From the NCBI GenBank assembly GCA_008638375.1, contig CM018043.1, positions 40,494,066 to 40,558,065 on the forward strand: a stretch of DNA of 64,000 nucleotides. The letters are read 5' to 3'. Both the position numbers and the translations under genes were made by a program. Below the pieces are notes generated by a model. It did not search any database, was not told the DNA's origin, and saw only the letters and a program-made list of their open reading frames with translations. Positions 47,507 to 58,437 of the stretch are shown here, one piece after another (position 1 is the first letter of the stretch; each line of letters begins with the position of its first letter). This DNA comes from Nyssa sinensis. Taxonomy: Eukaryota; Streptophyta; Magnoliopsida; Cornales; Nyssaceae.

Positions 47507-49332
47507 TGTAATATCCCAAAAATTCGACATGAGCCAAACTGCACTCGATTTAATAAAAAAAATAAATTACGTAACATTGATAATTTGGGTTACGGTAAAC
47601 CATAATGGGATTTAAGATCCTTAGATATAAAATGATATATGCTCGGAAATTAATTAACCCAGTCGACCGAGTGCCGAAATGGGTAAATGGGATCGATACA
47701 GAAAAGATTAATTATACGAATAAAATAAATAATAATGAACCGAGCCCTGACTTTGCGACAAATTTACCGGCATCTTATAATCTAATATTTGATGAAATAA
47801 AATATTAATATAATAAGAGCTAAACTATATATATATATATATTAATAATTAAGACATTGGCTCTAAGAATATATAAAATATATAGAAGTATATTTTATAT
47901 ATTAAAATAATAAAAGGGGCATATATATATATATATATAGGTAACTAAAGGTAAAATAAGAAAAGAGAGGAAAGCAGAAACGTCTAGAGCAGAAAGGTTC
48001 TAGGCGTTGCAGTAGATCGGGGGAGGAAGGAAAATTCTAGATCAAGCTATACCTATATATATATATATATTTTCATTATTGGCAAGTTGGGAGGAGTGTT
48101 GCAACTGCAACCACGACGAAGAAGAACAAGAGCAATTGATCGATTCGAATTTTTCATTTCAGATTTGAGCTATGCGATGGCCTGGACATACTGTCATGGA
48201 TTTCGATTTAGGTTGATGACGAGATAAGACTCAGATTGGTTCAGAAAGGTCGTGTTGGCGGTGCTTGGACGCTGAGTTGGATCTCGAGGCTGGAGTCCCT
48301 ATGGCTCAGTTGATCCGTCGGGTTAAAATCGAGTAGGTATGGCGGAGCTACAACAGGCGGTGTATATATATATATATATGCGTGGAGTTGTGTGCGTGTT
48401 GGTGCTGTTGGAGAGAAATGTAGACAGTGCAGTGCAGAGCTAGATATATATATATATGTATGTATATTTGTTTGTGTTTGTATAGCGGTGCGATAGGGGG
48501 CGTGTCTATTGTTGAGAAAGATTGTGGATTGTGGTTTAGATTGAAGGAAAATGGAGGAGTTGCGGCAGCGTCGGTTGGATTTGATTGGGTTGGATTTGCT
48601 GATTCAATTGTATTCGTGTTTGGAGGTGTGGAGTGAAGCAACGCGCAGCAGCAGCGTATAGCAGCGTGTTGGTGAAGGGGGAAGCTGATTCAGCCGAAAC
48701 CAGTGACTGATGTTAAGTGATTGTGGGACGGGTTGTCTAGCAAGGTTCAGTCAGATGCCGATTTCTTGCTGTTTTTGTTTAATTTTCCTGTAATTGCAGT
48801 TGTTGGTTTGCCCATCTTTTAAATTTGGCTCTTAGGGTAAATTACAAAGCAATGGCCTAAATAATCAGGGTATGGTCTGATATTTCTTTGGGTGACTAAC
48901 CGTGCAATGGAACTTGGTTGAGGGGGATACAAACGTGTTGAGGAGCTGATATAGGTGGAGGCAATTTGCTAGGATGTTGTGAATTTCCGTGACATATAAG
49001 TTCTTGGAAATAGTTGCAGCACTTCAACAGTGATAATTGGGTAAAGAGGAACATTGGCAAATAACTCACTGGATTCCTGATTGGCTCTGTAATGAAGCTT
49101 GTTCTTTCCTAAGTTGCACAGGTATCAGTAAAAGATAGAAGGAAAGTTCTTCAATATCTGATGGATGGGATGATAAAGGGACAGGATCTGCCAGGATTAT
49201 TATCTGCTTGAAGGAAAAAGGCTGAAGAACTGATGGAACTGGATTTAAAATGGCTGGCCAACTCGATCAACCTGCCGGTGTGTTTTCTTCAACTGCTGAA
49301 CCGTGGATTAAAGATTAACCTTAAACTCTATA
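47507..49332 (+). mobile_element. Plus-oriented LTR of E4-related family
   Basis: It starts TGTAATATCCC, and its first 95 bases are the reverse complement of the E4 end (25225-25319), so it is the same LTR class in opposite orientation. (TA) tracts occur near 47828, 47925, 48055 and 48362. Its right part, 49135-49330, repeats the gene-like segment of 46771-47506. The next LTR interrupts it at 49333. Confidence 0.78.
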
Positions 49333-50323
49333 TGTAATATCCCAACCCGGGATACCGGGTCATATGGCACGCATTACGAGGCCAAGAAAAATGAGTACAA
49401 AAAAAAAATACAAGCAAAGAAATAATTAATTATTTACAAAAAAAATGATTAATTATTTATATGAAATAATTATTTTATACACATTACATGAAGGCATATA
49501 TATGTATAATTATGTATGCATGTATGTACATAGATACATTATATATATATATTTATATATAATTAATTGTTTCATATATATTTATATAGATATACATGTG
49601 CAAGTGTGAACAGTGTACAAGGTGTGTGTGTGTCGGCTACACGATGTGTGTGAATCTTAGAGTGTTAGTGTGTGTGTGTGTTATATTATATGTATATATA
49701 TACAAAATATCTTACAAAATTTAATGCAAAGTAGAAAAGACGAAAGAAATTGAAAGGAGATAAACTAAGGAGAAAAGAGGAAGAATCAGAGAGTGAGAAG
49801 GATCAAAACCGTAGCAAAAAGGTAAGAGATATTCAAAGTTTTAATATTTCTCTCTCTAGAATTTAGCATGAACATGAACTGTTTTTGAGTTATATATGAT
49901 CATATAATGCTAGATATATATTTACAAGACTGTTAAGCATGATTTTAGGCTTCGAACACACCAAGAAAATGTAAACCCATGAAGAACCGCCATGGGAGGA
50001 CCTTGCTTATAGCAGGTCTGAACCCATGGCAACCAAACTTTGTTTGGTATATAGAGACCTCAACTAGACTCCACAAACATGTTAAAAACCTTCAACCGCG
50101 ATTACGAAGCTCAAGAATCGACCCTCGAATATCGACTTACAAGTTATGGGTTTGAAACCCAAACCTCTAAACTCTATGACAAACCCACTTTTACGAATGG
50201 GGAATGAAACCCCTTGAACTAAGGATCAAAACAAGACCAACCGCATGAAAAATGAACAAGAAATGAACATTTACGACCGGATTACAGTTCTGATTATCGA
50301 GCTTAAAACTGAAATAAAGAGTT
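49333..50323 (+). mobile_element. Plus-oriented LTR, left part, host of E9
   Basis: It begins TGTAATATCCCAACCCGGG, a variant of the sense start of E8/E9 LTRs. Downstream, around 49990-50110, it matches the reverse complement of the E1/E5-type LTR (TTGCTTATAGCAGGTCTG). E9 is inserted after gagtt at 50319-50323. The LTR continues at 61777. Confidence 0.78.
50319..50323. repeat. Left target-site duplication of E9 (gagtt)
   Basis: gagtt precedes the LTR at 50324 and is repeated exactly at 61777-61781. Confidence 0.95.
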
Positions 50324-53300
50324 TGTCACGACCCGAAACCCACCCTATGCGGATCTCGTGTCGCGAGGCCGACCCGAAGGCCGTCCCTACTTTTTCCATT
50401 CCTGTATCATAGTACTAATATGCAATGTACTAAAAATTTTAAACAATGATCAACGGAAGTCTTTATCAATTACAGTAATCCAGCGGAAGTCTTTAAAATA
50501 AATTTAACAGCGGAAATCTATTAAATACATGACATAGTTCTACATAAGACAAAATGAGAACTAAACGTAACCAGCACCCGGGGGTGGTGAATACATGGGA
50601 GAACTAACATAGACTGATACAATACTTCAAAATGTCCCCCTACGCTCTCAGACTCCTACTGGGGTCTCGCAGCGTCATCACCTGAAATGGGGGGTAAATG
50701 GGGTGGAATGAGCTACAAAGCTCAGTAAGTAAAACAGATCTCCAACACTGGTATCGATGATCAATAAATCCATGAATAAGATAATGATAGCCAATCATAA
50801 GAAAGGAGATGCTGTGATAGCCGATGAACATAATTGCCACGAGGGCCAATGGAAAGTAATCACAATACACAATCAGAAGCATCGGTGTAAAATGATAATA
50901 TAACAATGAAGTACTGCCATAATGAACCGATCACAATCAAATCAATCAATGCAAGTCCTTCGGGACTTGAAGAATCATAAGGAACAGTGCCATTCAACAA
51001 TCAAGTTCTGTCAATCATAAGAGATGCTGTTATTCCGTTTCAGGGCTCGGTAGACCCTCGATCTTTTGGGGCCCGGCATACCCCCCAGTCAATTCCAGTA
51101 AATTGCCATTTGTCCGTTCACGGACTTGACCCATAGGTCCCATTCAATCAGATAGCATCAGATGGGTGTTGTGACTGAGCACAACCCCCGTGTCCATAAA
51201 CATGTCATGATCATAGTAATTCCATAGAATATAAAAATGGAATATCATTCATTCAATGAGGATACAATAGTAGGCCTTTCAAGGCATGGTTTAACATGAT
51301 AACAATGATATAGCAATCAGTCAAGGTCCACAAGATAGAACAATATCATATTGTGGATAGAAATAACATATGTGCTTTCAAAGCACAGTGAAACATGATA
51401 ACAATGATACATCAGTCAATCATATGTCCACAAGATAGAAAATATCGAAATGTGGAACACAAGGATATCAATACATTCAAGAGTACGAGTTTGGCAGTAA
51501 AAGAATAAACTTGGCTTGTGGAAACACCACATGTAAGAGAGAGTGATCCACTTACCTCTATCGTGATTCTATCTCAGAAATCCGTGAGTATACCCTTGCC
51601 TTTTGAGTTCCCCATATATCAGTGAATACGTTTCAGAATAAATGCTATTCATCAAATTTTATGCCTTTCCATTATAAGTATTTCAAATACTATTTTAGAC
51701 TTTACCATTGAGTCCGGAATGCCGAAGAAAGTCGGTTTAGGCTTTCGCGGAATTCCATTTGGACTTTTGTACTAAAAAGGGCAAAATGGTCATTTTGCAC
51801 TTTTACGGTATTTTACCCTTTGGGGTCTCATCTCGTAAAACGGACCCCACCATTGGACTCAAAACGTCCAAGATAATAAGTTTTGACTATTCATTTGTAT
51901 CGTTTGGACTTCGTTTGACCCAATTTTGAAATAGGGGCATTATTGTAAAAATTAATATTTAATTAATTTTTTTATGTTTGGGCAATAGTGAAATTCCTTA
52001 AAATATTTGGGGCCGGTTCATAAATTCCAAAACCTGCGGTCTGAACCAGTTGGTTCAAGACCAGAAACCCTAAACCGGTCCACCATTCTCTTGAACCAAA
52101 CGGTTCACTTCATTTGAAAAACCGGATTTCAATAACCCTGATTTCCTATCCCATCCTTGGTTTGGATAACCCCAAACCCAATTCCAATTTACTATCCGTG
52201 TAACCAAACAAGCCCAAATCCATTTAATTTAAAAACCCAAAACAACACAGCTTAACTTACCCATTCATATCCGGTCGGGTCCCGACCCGATCCAAACCCG
52301 GATCCGGTCTAGACTTAACCCGAATAGACCCACGATTTTTCGGTCATCTTCCCCACTGCTCCGGTAGGGTTCCGGCGTGAACAGTCGTCTTCTCCGGCGA
52401 CTGTCATATATTTTCCGATGGTTTTTCCCCCCATTTTGAATGCCATTCTTTTCCATTTTTCATGTAGATTATATTTCTACCCTTAGATTTCAATGTAACC
52501 CACTAGTTCTTCACGAAATAGGGTTTAAATGTCTCCGGCCGATTCTCCGGCCAAGTGACATTTTCCATTTTCACGGCGTTTTAATCACTGTTTTGGCTCT
52601 AAAATGTTTCTAGTGTGTTTTTGCACTTGTGTAGGTCATTTCTAACAACTTAAAACAAGTTTTGAGCCTAGTTTTTCATGAAACCGTGATTATTCATCAA
52701 ACCTGCAACTATAGATATCTCTATGGTTTCTAAACCTTTTTCTATCATTCTTCTTGCATTTAAAAGCTAAGAGCATGCTTATCAAGACCCTAGGTTTAGA
52801 TCAAACCTTCATGCTTAAAATCTCAAAAACAGAATTAAATTTGCTTACCTGGGTGTTCGGATTTAGCCCACTGTGACCCTCCAAACTTTCCTATTTCTGC
52901 TCCTGAGTTCTTTGTCAACCTTTCTCTCAATCTCAGTTTTCTTTTTACCTTTCAACTCTCACCCGTATGTACATATATAGAGAGAAGGGTTCCACCGCCT
53001 CTCTCCCTTTTTCTCTTTCTCTCTCTCTCGGTTACTCCCCCTTCTATGGCCCCTTTCTTTGACCTATGTTCTGTGTTCCCTCTACCAAATGCAAACTTTG
53101 CATTAAATGGCTTGGGAGACTTGTGTTGCACTTATATATACATATATCATATTATATATATATATTACACACACATATCTCACCTAACCGACACACACAC
53201 ACCTCACATTCAGTCCACCTGTATACTGCCCAAGGGCAGTTTCCCTTTTCCCTTTTCATTTCCTTTTTATTTCTTATGCATATATACATATATACATAAT

Positions 53301-53666
53301 ACATGTATAATACCTTATATTATATACATACATATACACATGAATACATCCTTTTTATACATAGATATACATGTATATGTAGGGATATAATTGTATTTTA
53401 AATCATATATACATACATTTATTTTAATCGAGCTATGAATCTATGTTCACGTATGCATGCATGGAAATACGTGCATGCACGTATTACGATGCAATGCTCT
53501 GTGGGGCTCGGGTGTTACCCAGCCTTGATCATTTATTTTCATCATTCACAGTTCCAGTCATTCATTTCCATGAAAATACTATGATATACATATCTTACTG
53601 TTCAAGTTACATGTGTTAACCGACCTACCTCGGTATACGTGACGTATCCCGGGTCGGGATATTACA
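50324..53666 (-). mobile_element. E9 gypsy element: 3' LTR (3343 bp)
   Basis: It starts TGTCACGACCCG and ends GGGATATTACA. By eye it differs from its partner at 58438-61776 at about 40 positions in 3.34 kb, roughly 1.2 percent and mostly transitions, indicating a fairly recent insertion. In element sense (minus strand) the U3 starts at 53666. (TA) tract at 53150-53166 and the GA-rich (sense) tract at 52990-53035 may form the promoter. Modules: stem-loop and CACCTGAAATGG at 50677-50735, AGTCCGGAA modules near 51702 and 51843, and GGTCCCGACCC near 52276. Confidence 0.96.
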
Positions 53667-53679
53667 TTCTTACCTCCTT
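53667..53679 (-). other. E9 polypurine tract
   Basis: On the minus strand this reads AAGGAGGTAAGAA directly against the 3' LTR, the usual plus-strand primer position. It lies about 35 bp after the gag-pol stop. Confidence 0.85.
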
Positions 53680-53714
53680 AAAAATAAGTTTGTCCTCAAA
53701 CTTAGCATATACTA

Positions 53715-54632
53715 CTATGAAAATAAGTGTGGGTACTTGGCGCGCATACCATCTTCTCGCTCCCAAGTAGCCTCTTCCATCCAGTGATTTCTCCACAGAA
53801 CTTTGACTAATGGAATAGTCTTGTTCCGTAGCACCTGATCTCGACGATCCAAAATCTGAACCGGATGCTCTATGTAACTCAGATTTTCCTGGACGTTTAG
53901 CGGTTCGTGCTCGATCACTTGATCTGCACTCTGTACACATTTCCTTAGCATCGAGACATGAAACACATTGTGAACATATGCTAGTTCTGAAGGTAAGGCA
54001 AGCTCGTAAGCTACGGGTCCAACCCTCTTTGTGATCCTGAATGGCCCAATGTATCTGGGCCCAAGCTTTCCCCTCTTACCAAACCTGACTACCCCTTTCA
54101 TGGGTGATACTTTCAAGTATACAAAATCGTCTTTCGCAAACTCTAAGTCTCGTCGGTGAACATTCGCATAGCTTTTCTGTCGACTTTGAGTTGCTAATAA
54201 ACGCTGTCGGATCAGTTGTATCTTTTGTGCGGTCTGTTCCACTATCTCTGGCCCATAGAGTTTCCTTTCTCCCACCTCTGTCCAACACAGTGGTGATCGG
54301 CACTTCCTGCCGTATAATGCCTCATATGGTGCCATACCAATACTAGCTTGATAGCTATTATTGTACGTGAACTCTACCAATGGCAATTGATCTTCCCAAC
54401 TCCCTTCAAAGTCTATGACACAGAAACGTAGTAAGTCTTCTAAAGTCTGTATCGTCCTTTCCGACTGGCCGTCGGTCTCGGGATGATACGCAGTGCTAAG
54501 ACTCAATTCCGTGCCCATAGCTTGTTGTAATCCTTTCCAGAATCGTGATACAAACCGGGGGTCCCTATCAGAAACAATCGATACTAGAACTCCGTGAAGT
54601 CTAACAATCTCTCTGATGTATAGCTCGGCTAG
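53715..54632 (-). pseudogene. E9 integrase C-terminal part with chromodomain-like end
   Basis: This part lies beyond the TGA. It holds the second catalytic aspartate (SDRDPRF), then after 35 intervening residues the glutamate in TDGQSE, giving the D-x35-E spacing of integrases. [20 protein letters not shown] and YGRKCRSP follow, then the C-terminal barrel ([22 protein letters not shown]) and the end with [10 protein letters not shown] and EEATWERE. The open frame from the first ATG (54518) is 267 residues. Integrase inserts the cDNA, and the tail probably directs it to marked heterochromatin. Confidence 0.92.
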
Positions 54633-57600
54633 TCACTGAAGAGATTGTGTCATCTTGGTTGCCAGGAAGTGAGCTGTCTTAGTTAATCTGTCTACGATAA
54701 CCCAGATAGAGTCACTCCCCCTGACTGTCTTTGGCAATCCTGACACAAAGTCCATCGTGATGTGTTCCCATTTCCACTCAGGAATGGGCAGTGACTGCAG
54801 AAGTCCTCCCGGCTTCTGATGTTCTACCTTAATTTGCTGGCACTTGGCACATCGTGCTATGTACTCAGCTATGTGACGTTTCATCCCGGACCACCAATAA
54901 GTATCCTTAACATTGTGATACATTTTGGTGCCTCCTGGATGTAAGGCAAATTTCGAACTGTGTGCCTCATCAAGAATCTCTTTCCTGATCTCAGGCACGT
55001 CGGGTACGCAGATCCTATCCTGATAATACAATATTCCATCTCTCACTGTGTACTCGGAATCTATGCCTGTCTCGATTCCTTGAAGAAGCTTAGCCAACTT
55101 CTCATCCTGAGTCTGCTGTCCCCTGATCTTGTCCACAATCAACAAACCGACTGTGACGTTAGCACATAGTGCTTCGGAACTGGGCAGAACTATCTCTATT
55201 TCCATGTCCTCCAAATCTCTCAGTATTTCCGTCTGTGTTGTCAACAGGCAAGCTAAACTTCCTGATGACTTTCGACTAAGAGCGTCAGCTACCACATTTG
55301 CCTTTCTTGGGTGGTACTGTATGTTGACCTCGTAGTCTTTCAATAACTCCAACCAACGGCGTTGTCTCATATTGAGCTCTTTCTGTATAAACAGATATTT
55401 GAGGCTCTTATGATCGGTGAAGATTTCGCACGTGGTTCCGTATAAATAATGTCTCCATATCTTCAAAGCAAAGACAATGGCTGCTAGCTCAAGGTCGTGT
55501 GTCGGATAGTTCCCCTCGTGGGGTCTCAACTGTCGGGAAGCATAAGCTACCACTTTTCCGTTCTGCATTAACACACACCCTAAGCCCTTGTATGAAGCAT
55601 CACTGTAAATCACAAAACCATCAGTTCCTTCTGGCACTGTCAATATAGGAGCTGTAACCAGACGCTCCTTCAACTCTTGGAAACTCTTTTCTTGTTCCTC
55701 TGTCCAAACAAAAGGAACACCTTTCCGGGTCAGTTTGGTAATAGGCGTAGCTATTTTGGAGAAGTCCTGGACAAATCTCCTATAGTAGCCTGCTAACCCC
55801 ATGAAACTTCGCACTTCCGTGACACTCGTAGGTTGAGGCCAATTCATGATTGCCTCGATCTTAAGGGAATCAACAGAGATTCCCTCTTTACTAATCATGT
55901 GTCCCAGAAATGCTATACTAGGAAGCCAGAATTCGCATTTCTTCAATTTGGCGTACAACTTCTGCTCCCCTAACTTCTGTAGGACTCTCCTCAGATGTAC
56001 CTCATGTTCTTCCTGGTTCTTAGAGTAAACCAAGATGTCGTCTATAAACACAATCACGAAGTCATCCAAGTACGGCTTGAACACACGGTTCATCATATCC
56101 ATGAATGCAGCTGGGGCATTGGTCACCCCAAATGGCATAACAAGGAACTCGTAGTGTCCATACCGTGTCCTAAATGCTGTCTTCTGAATGTCAGTGGGTC
56201 TGACCTTCAACTGGTGATAACCGGACCTCAGATCGATCTTCGAGAATACCTGGGCCCCTTTCAACTGGTCGAACAAATCATCCACTCTGGGCAGTGGATA
56301 TCTGTTCCGGATGGTAACTTTGTTCAACTCACGATAGTCGATACACAGTCTCATAGTTCCATCTTTCTTCTTTACGAACAATATAGGTGCACCCCATGGT
56401 GACGAGCTGGGTCGTATAAAACCCTTGTCCAATAATTCCTGCAACTGGAGCTTCAGCTCCTTCAGCTCTGCCGGTGCCATCCTGTATGGAGTCTTGGATA
56501 TCGGTGTAGTGCCTAGCAATACGTCGATACAAAACTCGATCTCTCTGTCTATGGGCATTCTTGGAGGATCATCCAAGAACACTCCGGGAAATTCCCTAGC
56601 AATGGGAATATTCTCTAACTCAGGCTGTTGAGAATCAGTGTCTTGAACACTACATAAGAATCCGTGGCATCCCTTGCGAAGTAGACGCCTTGCCTGAATA
56701 GAGGAAATGAAGTAGGGTGGGGAAGCCACTCCTGTCCCCTCAACGTCAACTGTCGGAGACCGTGGATTCTGTATGAGAACTCGTTTGGCCATACAGTCTA
56801 TCGTAGCGTTATTGGCAGCCAGCCAATCCATTCCAAGGATAACATCGAATCCACAAATTTCCAAAGGTATAAGGTCAGCCAATAAGTGTGTATCCCCAAT
56901 CTGTATCCCACAATTCCTATACATGGTATCCCCCAACAATGATTTCCCCGATAGTATAGAAACATTCAGTAAATACCCTAAGGGTTCCATCACTAGGTTC
57001 AATCTAGCAGCATATGTAGGGGATATAAATGAATGTGTAGATCCAGTGTCAAATAAAGTATGAGCAGGCTGTGAGCATACTAAAAGAGTACCTGCGACTA
57101 CAGAGGTTGTAGCCTGCACGTCTCCTGGTAGAAGGGAGAAAACCCGTCCTGCCTGCTGCTGGACGTTCCCTTGTCCACTCCTTTGGGCTGGAGGTCTAGG
57201 TGGTGCTACTCCAGTGGTTGGTGCTTTAACCGAAGCAGTACTGGGCGTGGCCTGATCCTTCTGAGGGCATTCTCTTACAAAATGTCCCTCCTGGCCACAG
57301 TAGTAGCAAGCGTTGCTGTCCTTGAGACATTGGCCCTTATGGATCTTATTGCAACGAGAGCACTTGGCTGCCCCCTTTTTAGTGTTGCCTTGTTTCTTCT
57401 GACCGGACCCTGTCGCCTGTGATGTGGCTCCAGGTCTGGTAAATGTAGATCCATGTTCTGAAGTAGAAGGCCCTTGCCTCTTTTTCTGATTGCCTCCCTG
57501 CTTTAGGTTCCCTTTCCTCTTGGCGAATTCCTCGCCACTCCTTTCTATGACTCGAGCTGTCTCTACTACATCATCATAGGTAGCCAGTCGATGAGGTACC

Positions 57601-57749
57601 AGTCTATCCTTGATAGCCCATCTCAATCCCTCCTCGAACTTGCGAGCTTTCAGATCCTCGGTATTGACAGCACTTGGAGCAAACCTGGCCAATTCAGTAA
57701 ATTTGGCCTCGTATTGCTCTACCGTCATTCCTCCTTGTTGCAGTACCAT
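54633..57749 (-). CDS. E9 central pol ORF (1038 residues)
   Basis: This is the longest open frame in the window. Residues 1-70 end the gag capsid ([20 protein letters not shown]). C130-C133-H137-C141 and C148-C151-H156-C161 are zinc knuckles. Protease has DTGS at 234-237 and ILGMDWL at 304-310. Reverse transcriptase has D506 in [10 protein letters not shown] and the FIDD box at 568-571. RNase H has D717, E754 and D779. The integrase zinc domain is H930, H937, C967, C970, and the first catalytic aspartate is D1000. The ORF ends at TGA in place of a sense codon. All catalytic residues I can place are present. The ATG at 57749 is internal to gag and not the natural start. Confidence 0.93.
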   Translation of the reverse strand: MVLQQGGMTVEQYEAKFTELARFAPSAVNTEDLKARKFEEGLRWAIKDRLVPHRLATYDDVVETARVIERSGEEFAKRKGNLKQGGNQKKRQGPSTSEHGSTFTRPGATSQATGSGQKKQGNTKKGAAKCSRCNKIHKGQCLKDSNACYYCGQEGHFVRECPQKDQATPSTASVKAPTTGVAPPRPPAQRSGQGNVQQQAGRVFSLLPGDVQATTSVVAGTLLVCSQPAHTLFDTGSTHSFISPTYAARLNLVMEPLGYLLNVSILSGKSLLGDTMYRNCGIQIGDTHLLADLIPLEICGFDVILGMDWLAANNATIDCMAKRVLIQNPRSPTVDVEGTGVASPPYFISSIQARRLLRKGCHGFLCSVQDTDSQQPELENIPIAREFPGVFLDDPPRMPIDREIEFCIDVLLGTTPISKTPYRMAPAELKELKLQLQELLDKGFIRPSSSPWGAPILFVKKKDGTMRLCIDYRELNKVTIRNRYPLPRVDDLFDQLKGAQVFSKIDLRSGYHQLKVRPTDIQKTAFRTRYGHYEFLVMPFGVTNAPAAFMDMMNRVFKPYLDDFVIVFIDDILVYSKNQEEHEVHLRRVLQKLGEQKLYAKLKKCEFWLPSIAFLGHMISKEGISVDSLKIEAIMNWPQPTSVTEVRSFMGLAGYYRRFVQDFSKIATPITKLTRKGVPFVWTEEQEKSFQELKERLVTAPILTVPEGTDGFVIYSDASYKGLGCVLMQNGKVVAYASRQLRPHEGNYPTHDLELAAIVFALKIWRHYLYGTTCEIFTDHKSLKYLFIQKELNMRQRRWLELLKDYEVNIQYHPRKANVVADALSRKSSGSLACLLTTQTEILRDLEDMEIEIVLPSSEALCANVTVGLLIVDKIRGQQTQDEKLAKLLQGIETGIDSEYTVRDGILYYQDRICVPDVPEIRKEILDEAHSSKFALHPGGTKMYHNVKDTYWWSGMKRHIAEYIARCAKCQQIKVEHQKPGGLLQSLPIPEWKWEHITMDFVSGLPKTVRGSDSIWVIVDRLTKTAHFLATKMTQSLQ

Positions 57750-57818
57750 AAACTCTGCAACTCTTCGGTTTCGTACTTCTTGGGAGAAGTACTTCTTGTT
57801 GAAGATATCAGTGAATCG

Positions 57819-58232
57819 TTACCAGTTCATGCCTGGCTCTTTATCTTCCTCTATCATCCACCATTTATGTGCCATTCCTTTGAGCATATAAGTGGCGTAT
57901 GCCACTTTTTGGACTTCAGTGCATATCAGGATTTTGAAGATCCTGTTCATCTCTAGTAACCACTCCTCAGCTATAGTGGCTCCTCCTGTACCGTCGAAAG
58001 TCGGGGGTTTCATTTTCTGAAACCGCTCATATAAGTATGCAGCATCTCGCTCGTTTCCTTGACGATTTCCTACATTGTCGCCTGCATTGATAGGCTGCTC
58101 CTGTTGTACTGGCTGTGCTGGTTGGCTAGCACTAGCCTGAATCTGTGGTAGACTTTCAATGATAGTCCGCATGATTCTTTCCAGTTGTTCTAAACGATCC
58201 ATGGGTAACGGACCTTGCCTTGTGTTAACCAT
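57819..58232 (-). pseudogene. E9 gag amino-terminal part
   Basis: From ATG 58232 the frame shows MDRLEQLERIMRTI, a Gln/Pro/Ala-rich linker, MKPPTFDGTGG, WLLEMNRIFKI, VQKVAYATYMLKG and HKWWMIEEDKEPGMNW, the typical start of a gypsy capsid domain. TAA follows at 57819-57821. After it the same frame carries on into the ORF that opens at 57749. Confidence 0.9.
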
Positions 58233-58241
58233 GACTGTGAA

Positions 58242-58337
58242 TAGAACCAATGAAGCTAACCAATGAGATAACCAGTGAGATAACCAATGAAATAACCAGT
58301 GAAAGAACCAATGAAGTAACCAATGAAACAACCAGTC
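58242..58337. repeat. Eight-copy 12-bp tandem repeat before E9 gag
   Basis: Variants of AACCAATGAAGT repeat about eight times just upstream of the gag ATG. Read on the minus strand in frame with gag they would add an artificial His-Trp-Leu rich extension, which is why I do not start gag at 58331. Confidence 0.9.
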
Positions 58338-58422
58338 AATGTGTAAGACAATAATAAATGTCAGTCATATCTAGCAGTCTTAACTCTAGTCCTATCTCCC
58401 ATGACTCACAATCGAACCTAAA

Positions 58423-58434
58423 GCTCTGATACCA
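58423..58434 (-). other. E9 primer-binding site (initiator tRNA-Met)
   Basis: The minus strand reads TGGTATCAGAGC, a perfect 12-base match to the complement of the initiator tRNA-Met 3' end. The following TTTAGGTTCGAT extends the similarity. Three bases separate it from the 5' LTR at 58438. Confidence 0.95.
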
Positions 58435-58437
58435 AGC

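Larger units (their letters stand above)
53715..58232 (-). pseudogene. E9 Ty3/gypsy gag-pol polyprotein, two nonsense codons
   Basis: One continuous frame of 1505 codons plus stop runs from the ATG at 58232 (MVNTRQG) to 53715. It is broken only by TAA at 57819-57821 in gag and TGA at 54633-54635 in integrase, with no frameshift. The domain order is gag, two zinc knuckles, aspartic protease, reverse transcriptase, RNase H, integrase, chromodomain-like tail, the order of Ty3/gypsy chromoviruses. The long LTRs and [12 protein letters not shown] end suggest the Tekay/Del branch (inference). The 58232 ATG was chosen because the frame above it is made by a 12-bp DNA repeat. Confidence 0.93.

Noticed and set aside
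50640..50906. 88-codon hydrophobic frame, repeated at 58754-59020
   Set aside because: It recurs only because the two LTRs are copies. The related frame in E8 (41535-41906) ends in a different register, so there is no sign of coding selection.
54104..57956. Plus-strand frames of 60-135 codons across 54104-57956
   Set aside because: All lie antisense to the E9 gag-pol frame and are its shadows.
58233..58331. Starting E9 gag at 58331
   Set aside because: The added residues come from a 12-bp DNA repeat. The conserved gypsy gag start is at 58232.
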